NCBI GenBank assembly: GCA_964036045.1
Contig: OZ038378.1
Span: 169,818,106-169,882,105, forward strand
Origin: Eutreptiella sp. 'Long Island Sound 2002'
Taxonomy: Eukaryota; Euglenozoa; Euglenophyceae; Eutreptiales; Eutreptiaceae
Reading direction: 5' to 3'
Length of the DNA: 64,000 nt
Position 1 is the stretch's first letter, and the number at the start of each line of letters is the position of its first letter. Position numbers and translations under genes: made by a program. Positions 55,549 to 64,000 of the stretch are shown in pieces. Under the pieces are notes generated by a model. The model saw only the letters and a list, made by a program, of their open reading frames with translations, did not search any database and was not told the DNA's origin.

Positions 55549-56082
55549 TGAAAGTGCTGCCCTAGGTCGTTGATGGTGCCGGAGGGCTCAGGGCCGGCAA
55601 GACCGGGGGGGCAGGCACGCGAGGAGTCGACCTGAACGCTGCTGTTGGGGGCAGAACCGGATACACGGACACCAACGGAGGCAAGAGCGGCGACAACGGA
55701 GGCAAGATCCATGCTGATTGTTATCCGGCAAAAAATCCCAGTCTATGAAGAAAATTGATGCGGATTATCCTAAGTACATCTGAGTGTCCATATCTGTCTG
55801 AAAAGATTTATATAAATCCGATTGTGAAAAAATATTTGGCCGATCTGGCTCGCGCACGCGCGTCAGCGGCAAATGGCGATTCCGGGTAAATGATCGGAAC
55901 GCGGCGGATTTACGATGAATGGACCGCGGAATCAGATCCGGCACATCAGAAATATATAGGTCTGATCCTGAGACTGAGCTGCGGGGCGGCGATTCCGCCG
56001 AAGCAGAGAAAATGACCAAAATGTAGCCAATCTGGGGCAGATCTGCTAAAATCTGAGCAGATGGGGGTTAGCCGCACTTACA
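55549..56082 (-). repeat. Element A 5' LTR
   Basis: 534 bp, four differences from 33956-34489. TATATA at 55953-55958 lies about 240 bp upstream of the gag ATG at 55712. It is followed by target duplication ATGGC at 56083-56087. Confidence 0.95.
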
Positions 56083-56087
56083 ATGGC
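56083..56087. repeat. Target-site duplication of element A, right copy
   Basis: ATGGC, matching 33951-33955. Confidence 0.9.
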
Positions 56088-56407
56088 ATACCTGGACATA
56101 GCACACAGTAATTTAATGAGATGCGAAGCTAGCAGGAATACTGATTTGTGTAGTAATGTCCTGAATGTGTAATAGGTTTAGGTGTAAAGATGACTAATGC
56201 GATCGCGCGCGCATGTAGACACGGCTGATTGTACAATAAAATAGACATTTAGAAAGCAAGGAGCAACGCATTTGTAGGTATTTTACATTATAGATTTCTG
56301 TGTGTATACAGACTGATGGGATGACATTAAGCTTTGAGAAATGTTTGTTGATTTGCATCGCGCTGCGCTTGTGAAGGATTTGGGATCTGAAGGGTTTTAG
56401 AAAACAC

Positions 56408-56782
56408 ATGGAGATCTGGGGGTTAGAACGAAAATACATCAACAAGCAGAGTATCATTACAATCCCATCAGTCGAAAAATCTTTGGGGATCTTCGGTATG
56501 TCTGCCGTGCAACGGGCGTCACCGTCAAGGAGTGCTTCAAGCGGTGGGGACAATGGCCTCTGTGAGAGCGATTTGCCCAGTACCACTTCCGGAGCGCCAT
56601 GTGACGACTTAGTGGATGCCAAGGAGATGATCAGCCGCTTCCTTGAGGCGGCACGAGCCCAGCACGCTGACGAGCTGCGTGCAGAGCGGAGTGTAATGAA
56701 AATGGGCATCGGGGCATCAAATGGCCATTATTGGACCAGAAATTTCATTAAAAAGCATCACAAATCTTCAAATCCCCATTAA
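56408..56782 (+). CDS. Small hypothetical ORF
   Basis: 124 codons from ATG. The middle is Ser-rich and the region DAKEMISRFLEAARAQHADE is strongly helical and charged. No family recognised. It may be chance; it is the only protein-like ORF between element A and the LINE remnant. Just downstream, GCCGCTCC and GGAGCGGC form an 8-bp inverted repeat (about 56801-56824). Confidence 0.25.
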   Translation: MEIWGLERKYINKQSIITIPSVEKSLGIFGMSAVQRASPSRSASSGGDNGLCESDLPSTTSGAPCDDLVDAKEMISRFLEAARAQHADELRAERSVMKMGIGASNGHYWTRNFIKKHHKSSNPH

Positions 56783-56824
56783 CAATTGAGGATCGGCATG
56801 CCGCTCCCGACAGTAGGAGCGGCC

Positions 56825-58030
56825 CCATGACGAATTCCGAGACGCGGACAGAAATTCTCAAATTCTGTCAATTTGCGTATAAGACGAAATACAAATTGTT
56901 TTTTGCATTGAAATGTCGAGAATTCTGTCCTTGATCGCATCGGTCCGAGCCGGTTTCGTCGACATCGTCTTGGACCTCAATGATGATTCTCAAATTGGTT
57001 TCAAGAAGCCGCCTTGAGTCCAACGTCGCCGACAACACCACTTGGTTCTCACAACCACATCGTGTTTTTATCACATTGATTTCCATTTTGCCGTGTTTAC
57101 CATGGTGATGAATTTTTTCGTCTCTCATGTTGTTTGCCTGATTGGTAATTGCTCACAATCAAATTCGAGACCCTCCCATGCCCAAATGAATTTCAGAAAT
57201 AAATGGTATATCCCATTTTTCTAATATTCCGAACGAATGGTCCCCTTCTCTCAATATACCAAAGGTCAATACCAAAGGTCAATACATGGAGTGGTGTCAA
57301 GAACAAGGGTGGAACACCATCTCCATGTGAGTATGATCGCATGTGAGTGCCCATTCCCAAGAATCCTCAATTCTCCAACATGCACGACCGCACATGTATC
57401 CATTTCTATGCACATGCATAATCCGTGTTTCATAAATTCATGCATGATTATTCTCATTCACTACACATGTGTCAAAGCACATACATGGCATGTGTTCTTC
57501 ACTCTCCTCAATTTTGGGTCACACCTCCCCATGGGCTTGGATATCAATTCAAGCCAAAAGTCACATTTTTCTTTGCATGAACATGCAATACTTTGCTTTC
57601 ATGACCCATGGTGAACATTTTTGACTATGTGTCAACTTTTGGAGTTTTTGCATGACACGGGTTCCATCACTTTACCCATGCTTGTCTCTCTCTCTCCTTC
57701 TCTCTCCCATGATGTGTTGTCCCTTTTTTTCCAAAGCAATTGCTCCATACCTCAGGACCTCCTTGCCCAATTATGTTTCAGTCTCAATTCGTCGCAATGC
57801 CGTGAGTTCATTGATCCACCGAATCAATTCATTCGAATCAAGGAATCAAAATTTCGAGAACTCGTATTGGTGACGTACCAAGGTTTTGAACCAAGCATCT
57901 TCATTTGTTCGGGTTTTGTCTAGTGTCCGTTTGTGCTTCAAGGGATTGCTGAATTTTGAATAGCTAACTGCTAAGATCTGTTCACATATACACGTACGTG
58001 TTGGTTTTGTTTTTGTTGGAAATTTATCAT
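56825..58030. other. AT-rich stretch without a recognisable gene
   Basis: Only short low-complexity ORFs. A 13-bp tandem (CAATACCAAAGGT-type) lies at 57255-57285, and CTCTCTCT-type runs near 57690. Confidence 0.4.
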
Positions 58031-58035
58031 TTTTC

Positions 58036-58977
58036 ATGGAAAATTCATTTGTGTGGACAGCCTTGCGGCGCCTCCCCAAACACGTCGTCTTACATCTCGT
58101 CAAACAAGAGTCTCATCGGTATAACCTGGGCAACGGACACATAGACTTCCAGGCCCACAACCAGCTTGCCGAACATATGGCGGACGGCGAGGACCCACCG
58201 CTACAGGACCACATGCACACGCACCTCCAACATCTGCCGCCAATCCCATAGCCTGGGGAACCACCAGCCTGGGTACCGGACGATCGAATCTATAACGACA
58301 CGGGGCGGGCATACCACTACCCACAACCCATCCGCACCATGGCGCACATTCGAGGCAGCCAAGCCGACAACACCCTTATGAACCTACTCCAACATAAAAT
58401 GCGAACCGCATTATACTTCTCAGCTCTTGACCCATCCCTAATACCGGTGCACTTACAAACGCGACGTGCCCAACTCTTGCTCGACCAACTGCCCCTCCTA
58501 GACAGGTTGGCACGCTGGTATGCCCGGCGAGGTGTAGACATACCCCCGGAATACACCATATGCCCCTGCCATCTCCAACAGCCAGAGACGTGAGAACACT
58601 TCAAACCATGCCCATTGGCCCAAGGGGGCAACCAGCTGGCCACGTGGACACCGGAGGACACCATAGCACAACACGCCGGATGGGGCCCGGCCACGCCACC
58701 GGCACATGAGGTTCGGCGCCTGATGCGGCAACCGGAGATCAAGGAAGCGGTACTCAGGGGAGCGGTGCCATTCGAACTCTACAGGGTCATCGCCGACCAC
58801 GCCCCAGATTCTAGGGCCACAATACGTCACATGGAACTCACCGCCGTCAAGAGAGCGGACGCACAGTTACAGCACCGCCTCCAGGTGTACGCACAAGAAG
58901 CACAACAAACAACCCACGACCGCCGTATGTATTACAACCTCCTCATCCACTACCAACATGCACAGCCCAGCGACTAA
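58036..58977 (+). pseudogene. LINE (non-LTR retrotransposon) 3'-end fragment
   Basis: One frame, interrupted by TAG (58249-58251) and TGA (58591-58593), ends at TAA. The stretch QTRRAQLLLDQLPLLDRLAR... then ICPCHLQQPET.EHFKPCPL resembles the C-terminal region of non-LTR RT proteins, where a C-C...ET..H...C knuckle follows the RT and thumb. The polymerase motifs would lie upstream and are absent, so this is 5'-truncated. Confidence 0.4.
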
Positions 58978-59151
58978 CCACACACACCGGCACGCGGCAA
59001 CCACCAGGCAACTGCCGTCGCGCCACCCACCACACCGCACTACACCGGAGCGCGCGCACTCCCTCCCGTGTGGAGGCCCCATCGTCCCGCAAACAATACC
59101 TCTCCTCAGGATGCCCGAAGGTGAAGCTCCGCATCCGCGGCCGGGAAACCC

Positions 59152-59292
59152 ATGCGGAGTCTGCTGGGAGGTGAACAACGAAAACAGCAATCCGCTCCGT
59201 GGGCATAACCTCGGCTGCGGCTGCACCGAGCAGCTGCACTGGTTCTGCAGCCCGTGCATCGCGAACTAGTGGTCATGCCCACTTTGCCGGCG
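59152..59292 (+). pseudogene. RING-like zinc-binding fragment
   Basis: The frame gives CGVC..., GCGC, H..C..C and, after a TAG at 59267-59269, WSCPLCRR. The Cys/His order fits a RING-type finger with the last pair beyond the stop. It may belong to the same decayed element as 58036-58977. Confidence 0.4.
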
Positions 59293-59921
59293 ACCGCATC
59301 GACTCTGCACAGCTCCGCCGCCGCGCGAAACGCAAGCCGAAGATAGGTAAAACACGACGAAAAATTTTTCTGAATAGCTGAAAAAAAAGCTAGTTAGCAT
59401 AAACAACGGTTAGGCCAAAAAGCGCGCTGCGAAACGCGTAAAAACGCGACGAGAAATTTTTCGACGTGAAAAAGCTGAATAGTTAGCGCCGTAACAACCG
59501 TAACGCTCGTAGGACCCTAACGCCGTCCCTCAGGTCGTCTAACTAGCCGTAGGCGCAAAGAAAAACGCGTCGCGAGCAGCGCGTAAAACTCGAAAATTTT
59601 CTCTAAGCCGCCGCGTCCCCTCGCCCTGCTTCCCCTCCTTTTCTTTCCTTCTCCATGCACCTATCTCCCCTCCCTCGTGCCCCCCCTCACCCCTTCTCGT
59701 CAGCTTAGGCGACCGGCCCTGGGGAAAAAGCGGTCAACCCCTAGCAAGCAAGACCACCATCTTCGCGGTCGCGTGGCAACACGTAAGTCAGAAATATCAC
59801 CTTGGTATTGCTGCTTGCATGCGTGCGTGAGTTGCGTAGAGTTTGATTTTCCAAAGAGAAACATATAAAATTTTGGTTTCAAGAAAGTTTTCAAAGGCAC
59901 GGAAAAACAGCAGGGGTTTTT

Positions 59922-60944
59922 AGCAAAGGAAAAGAGGACAAAAGGAAAAACAACCACCAGCAGCGCAGACAACCGCACAGCACAGCCAACCAGCACAGCA
60001 CCGCAGGGCAGCACGGCACCGCAGGACACGGCACAGGGCGCAGGACACCACAGGACAACGCACAGCACAGCAAGACACCACGACACCCAGAGCAGCACCA
60101 CCACACCGCAGAACGCCCAGGGAGACGCCACAACGCACAGCACGAGGCACCAACAACAGCGCAGACCACACCGGCACCGAACAACACGATGCGCAGCGCA
60201 ACACAGCACCGCACACACAGGGAAAAGGCACAAACCAACACCACCAGCAAAGGAAAACGGACAGCAGGGCGCCACAGCACGGCACCAGCAGACAACCACG
60301 GGCCACCAGACCCAGCACCGCACCACAGCACACCAAAGGAAACACCACAACACACAGCAGCACACCACAGCACCAGGCGCCAGCAACAGCACGCACCACA
60401 CGAACAGCACAACGCAAGCGCACCAGCACAGCGAAGCACAGCACCGCACAGAGCGGAGAGGACAGGGAACGCACAGCACAGCACCCCAGGACACACACAG
60501 CACAAAGCAGAGCGGCGAACAACGGCACGCACCACCACGCCACGACAAAACACACACAGCGAGGGGGAACACCGGAAAACACAGCACCGCAAAGCACAGG
60601 GCCCCAGGGCGACGGGCTGCGCCAGAGGGCACGGCACAACAAGCGCCGGCACCAAACGAGCGCAGCAAAACAACACAGCACACAACAGCACAACAAGGGA
60701 TGACACAAGCGCCGCAAGGAGGGGGGGAGGGCCAAAAAAAAAAGGGGGGGGGGGGGGAGGGAACAGAACGCCAAGGCCCAATGCACCCCAGGCCGGAAAA
60801 CACGCAAAGCAGGAGACAACGGGGCGCACAGAGGGGGGGGAGGGAAAAAAAAAAAAAAACCCAACAACAACCACAAACAGGGCAACCCCAGCCCGGAGGG
60901 GGCCGAACAAGCAAAGAGCGAAGCAAGAAAGGCCTAAGGAAAGG
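59922..60944 (+). repeat. T-free low-complexity tract
   Basis: Only five T residues in 1,023 bp of + strand (60190, 60618, 60701, 60782, 60935), including 427 bp with none (60191-60617). It is made of CAG, CAC, ACA and GCA words with poly-A and poly-G runs near 60730-60860. The minus strand thus has almost no A and cannot contain stop codons, which explains minus-strand ORFs of 300-690 codons. Those ORFs use only residues whose codons lack A and are not genes. Confidence 0.9.
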
Positions 60945-61017
60945 TGAGGCGCACCAAAACGCGCCTGGGAGGCCGGCCCGCCCGACCCGGCAAAGCAGGG
61001 CACGCACACGCGCAGCA

Positions 61018-61600
61018 ACCCGGCAGCCCGCCCAGAGGGCGGGCAGTCGGGGGTGGGAGAGCGTCCGACCCCGGACGCCCCACACCGGCCCCGGCAGCCC
61101 GCCCAGAGGGCGAGCAGTCGGGGGTGGGAGAGCGTCCGACCCCGCAGGCCCCACACCGGCCCCGGCAGCCCGCCCAGAGGGCGGGCAGTCGGGGGTGAGA
61201 GAGCGTCCGACCCCGGACGCCCCACACCGGCCCCGGCAGCCCGCCCAGAGGGCGGGCAGTCGGGGGTGGGAGAGCGTCCAACCCCGGACGCCCCCCACCA
61301 GCCCGCCCAGAGGGCGGGCAGTCGGGGGTGGGAGAGCGTCCGACCCCGGACGCCCCACACCGGCCCCGGCAGCCCACCCAGAGGGCGGGCAGTCGGGGGT
61401 GGGAGAGCGTCCGATCCCTGACACCCCACACCGGCCCCGGCAGCGCGCCCAGATGGCGGGCAGTCGGGGGTCGGAGAGCGTCCGACCCCGGACGACCCAC
61501 ACCGGCCCCGGCAGCCCGCCCAGAGGGCGGGCAGTCGGGGGTGGGCGAGCGTCCGACCCCGGACGCCCCACTTCGGCCCCGGCAGCCCGCCCAGAGGGAG
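61018..61600 (+). repeat. 71-bp tandem satellite, about 8 copies
   Basis: The AGAGGGCG anchor recurs at 61034, 61105, 61176, 61247, 61309, 61380, 61451, 61522 and 61593. Spacing is 71 bp, except one 62-bp unit. Each unit carries two inverted repeats, GCCCGCC/GGGCGGGC and CGTCCG/CGGACG. Because 71 is not a multiple of 3, repetitive peptides appear in several frames; none is a credible gene. Confidence 0.93.
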
Positions 61601-64000
61601 AAAAGTTTATAGTGTTTTCAGCACTGTGTTTTTGCTTCTCCTGCTGCTTGTTGTTGCTGTAGGGTGTCCTGCTGCTTGTTTTGGACGATGAAAAGCTTTT
61701 GTTTGTTGAAATACAATTAAGCCAAGTCAATCCAGGATAGCCCAAGCCAATAGTATGCAAGGAGAAGGTAATTCAGGATCAAAGCATGAAGGGCTGCAGT
61801 GTAAACAGTGAAAGATGATTGGATATTCACAGAAACTACAGCTCAGGTCACAAATGAATGCATATTCACAAAGATAGCTGAAATGTTTTAGGAAAAGAGT
61901 TAGAAAACTGCCTCAGGATCACTCTCTCTCCATAGTGCCATCTTAGGAGATGTGCACTCTTTGTTTTGGGTCCCATATGTGCTGAGGTGGCATGGTATGT
62001 GGCGATGAGGTCACTGCCATGTCACATGGGATCTTCCTACTTAGCTAGGCTGACCAGGAATTGAACCCAGGACCTCTCAAAAAGAGGTGCCTAGCCCCCT
62101 ATGGTGCATACCACTAGGGCAGATAAGTATTCATGGAAAAACATAGATAAATTCATAGGCTCTACCTTAGGTATGTCAGTTCCCAGTCAACTCAGGAAAA
62201 GATGTTTTACTTCACATTGAAAGGGGATTGAGGGGTCCACTCCATATCCTGATTGGGTGTTTGGTTCCATAGGTCAAAATGTGTTTTCACCACTTTTGGT
62301 TGGACCACTACTAAGATAAAAATGCATGGATGCTCAGTGCATCTCTAATACAACTAGAGTATGCCTCAAAGCAATGGAAAAGCACTTTTTCTTACTCCCC
62401 CCTTGTGCTGTGGTGGCCACCACTGTCGCATTTCAGGAAAAAGGGAATTTTTCTTGGCCTTTCCTTGGTTTCCACATCTACTTTAAAATACCTACAGTCT
62501 CCCTCACACTGAAAAATGGGCGCTCACCATGGCTGGTGTCCTTTTGCTGCTCTGATTGTACAGTTTCCTACAGAAGACTCAGCGCTCATGGCGCTGCCGG
62601 GGCTCCTGTGGCTTGGTTGGGTTAGTATGGGAGCATGCCAAACATGTGCATATGCATCCCTCCCTCCAAGACGCAGCGTCGACACAACCCAAACGCAAGA
62701 CACATTATACACACTCGCATGGGTTCTCGTAAACCTGCTGGCGACCTGTGACCTGTCTTAGGGCGAAGGGAGTCGAAAGAAAATTAAAATTGCCCCTTGG
62801 TGGGGTCTTGGTTCTCCTCAGTCTCTCCAGGCACCTGCGTTTCGGCCCGAACACGGCCTACTCAGCGAGGCTGCGCGTGGGTATCTGCAGAGGCAGGAAT
62901 GGGAGAATTATGGACGAATCCACGCAAAAACGAAGCAACGACACCAAAATCCGTCAAATGACGGCGTAGAATTTTTTTGAAACGACACACCTGAGCAGAA
63001 TCCAATTGTGCATCTTTAGCACATTTTTATAGAAATTATAGTCATCTCTGGATTTTTTAAATCCAGAAATTCATACGCATAAAATGGCGGCGCGCAGGAG
63101 CGGCTCCTAGCGAAGCGCCGGAAAATGGAGAAATAATGGAATTATAAACGTATGTCTCACGTAGTCTTGAAAATGACGAGACACACATTAATAAATAAAC
63201 ATACAGATTCCACCCACACTAATAGAAGCTTCAAAAATTCAAGAATTCGAGAATCAATCGAAAAGACTTCAATGAATCAGGTATAAACTACAGGTATGCT
63301 TGTCTTGCATGCCGCATACACATTGCTCGTCTCGTGTCTCCGTGAACGAGTCGTGTAGCAGCGTTAACAACTATAACCACGATAGGACGCGGTAGAGGGA
63401 TTGATTAGAAAGATTGTAGATGATTAGCGGTCAGATCAGGGTGATTAGTCATACACACAAGTGCATAGCAACGTTCTTCGCGTGCGCCCCTTTTGTCCTC
63501 TCACCTTGCTTCACTTCCCAGCGGTAGGTAGGGTAGGTACGCCCAGGCGGGGCCAGCCCCTGGTGGAGTCAAGATTGTTGCGCAGATGGGCAGGTTTGCC
63601 CACGGTGTTGTCGCATACTCGTGCATGCACACACGCATTAAAGGGTAGGCCACGCGAAGTGCGCACGGTAAACCTTGTTTAGGCTACCCAGGGGCTCCTC
63701 GGTACGTTCTTTAAGAGAACCTGAGGAGTCCCTTAACGCTTGCTTGCTTGATAAGGGTAGCTGCTCCTGCAGCGTGTTTGCGGACAGTGTATTATAGGGC
63801 ACACTGAGAAGGGTATAATACCTGGAGTGTGCCTTGGTTCCTCCGCCGCAAACGCCCTTTCATTTGCCTTTGTTTTACAGGTGGGCAGGTAGGGTGATTG
63901 GTGCAGCAGCATTTTTTTATGCCCTGCTAAACAAGGGCCCAGATCACACAAACAAGTAACTCCGCTCCGCCTGTGGCAGAGCAGGGAGTCCGACTTCATC
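61601..64000. other. No recognisable gene; repeats only
   Basis: ORFs are short and motif-free. Inverted repeats occur at about 63691-63732 (CTCCTCGG...CCTGAGGAG) and 63799-63834 (GGCACACT...AGTGTGCC). TTGCTTGCTTG recurs at 63738. Confidence 0.4.
61975..62125 (-). repeat. tRNA-derived SINE-like element
   Basis: On the minus strand: CCCTAGTGGTATGCACC (D-arm/A-box-like, about 62104-62120), a hairpin ACCTCTTTTTGAGAGGT, then CTGGGTTCAATTCCTGG (T-arm with perfect B box, about 62054-62070). The anticodon arm is not canonical. The body that follows has long inverted repeats (CCCATATGTG/CACATGGG). Confidence 0.5.

Larger units (their letters stand above)
54787..55712 (-). pseudogene. gag: Element A gag, 5' part
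   Basis: Minus-strand gag from ATG 55712, inside A's 5' LTR, to the B insertion. It starts MDLASVVAALASVGVRVSGS and continues through the primer site and a Cys-rich segment (LPWCCANEALRGMPCASPSC). It is then cut by B's LTR, after which the frame soon stops. Confidence 0.9.
33956..56082 (-). mobile_element. Ty3/gypsy chromodomain retrotransposon A (outer, interrupted)
   Basis: Full element on the minus strand: 5' LTR 55549-56082, primer site 55537-55548, 5' gag 54787-55712, then element B, rest of gag 41531-44011, pol 36347-41530, non-coding 3' region 34500-36346, polypurine tract 34490-34499, 3' LTR 33956-34489. The LTRs are 534 bp, begin TG and end CA, and differ at four positions, so the insertion is recent. 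It is flanked by ATGGC on both sides. It is inactive: gag is split by B and carries a TAG (42884-42886), pol carries a TGA (40391-40393), and a Lys replaces the candidate integrase Glu (37376-37378). Confidence 0.95.

Noticed and set aside
29893-59292. UAR = Gln genetic code, suggested by several in-frame TAG/TAA
   Set aside because: About 30 Gln codons in the Tex exons are all CAA or CAG, TGA also interrupts the elements, and the decayed genes show frameshifts. Ordinary decay explains it.
60189-61662. Plus-strand ORFs of 250-320 codons with repeated Gly/Arg/Pro peptides
   Set aside because: They are translations of low-complexity DNA and the 71-bp satellite; the same peptide recurs in several frames.
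59700-61760. 686-, 512- and 321-codon minus-strand ORFs
   Set aside because: They cover the T-free tract and the 71-bp satellite. A strand without A cannot contain stop codons, and the peptides use almost only residues with A-free codons.
1-64000. Bacterial operons, CRISPR arrays, riboswitches
   Set aside because: No spaced identical repeats with unique spacers, no polycistronic layout; the gene structure is intron-rich and eukaryotic.

Overview
The window is nuclear DNA from a eukaryote, most likely a protist or alga with a large, repeat-rich genome. The signs are a 21-kb gene split into at least fourteen exons by GT-AG introns, nested LTR retrotransposons, a LINE remnant, tRNA-derived repeats, very long C/G homopolymer runs and a 200-N scaffold gap. 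The Tex exons encode all their glutamines with CAA or CAG, so I read a standard code. I cannot name the species; no spliced-leader or telomere array was seen.

Layout. 1-3.2 kb: G-rich tandem DNA, then a weak minus-strand coding candidate. 3.2-24.4 kb (+): one gene for a Tex/SRBD1-type RNA-binding protein (nuclear-type basic/acidic N-terminus, Tex core, YqgF-like fold, helix-hairpin-helix, S1). Its introns hold a duplicated 1.1-kb repeat, the N gap, a poly-C-containing dispersed repeat, a dense ACGCGT-palindrome array and a tRNA-like element. 24.4-29.8 kb: no certain gene, with CA/CG and G-rich tracts and one clean exon-like ORF near 28.6 kb. 29.8-32.3 kb (-): a decayed multi-exon gene whose short introns carry a 20-bp palindrome.

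33.956-56.082 kb: two closely related chromodomain Ty3/gypsy retrotransposons, both on the minus strand and one inside the other. Outer element A has 534-bp LTRs flanked by the 5-bp target duplication ATGGC. Inner element B (44.012-54.786 kb) sits in A's gag and is flanked by a 376-bp near-identical duplication instead of a short target duplication. The family has a gag that starts inside the 5' LTR and reads through an initiator-Met tRNA primer site. Gag and pol share a frame, separated by one conserved UAG with a potential pseudoknot downstream. A DNA adenine-methyltransferase-like NPPF segment lies between protease and reverse transcriptase, and a ~1.7-kb non-coding 3' region ends at a polypurine tract. 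A and B are each disabled by different mutations.

56.1-64 kb: a possible small ORF, a LINE 3'-end fragment with a nearby RING-like fragment, a ~1-kb tract almost free of T on the + strand (which creates long false minus-strand ORFs), a 71-bp tandem satellite, a tRNA-derived SINE-like element, and otherwise nothing I can call a gene.
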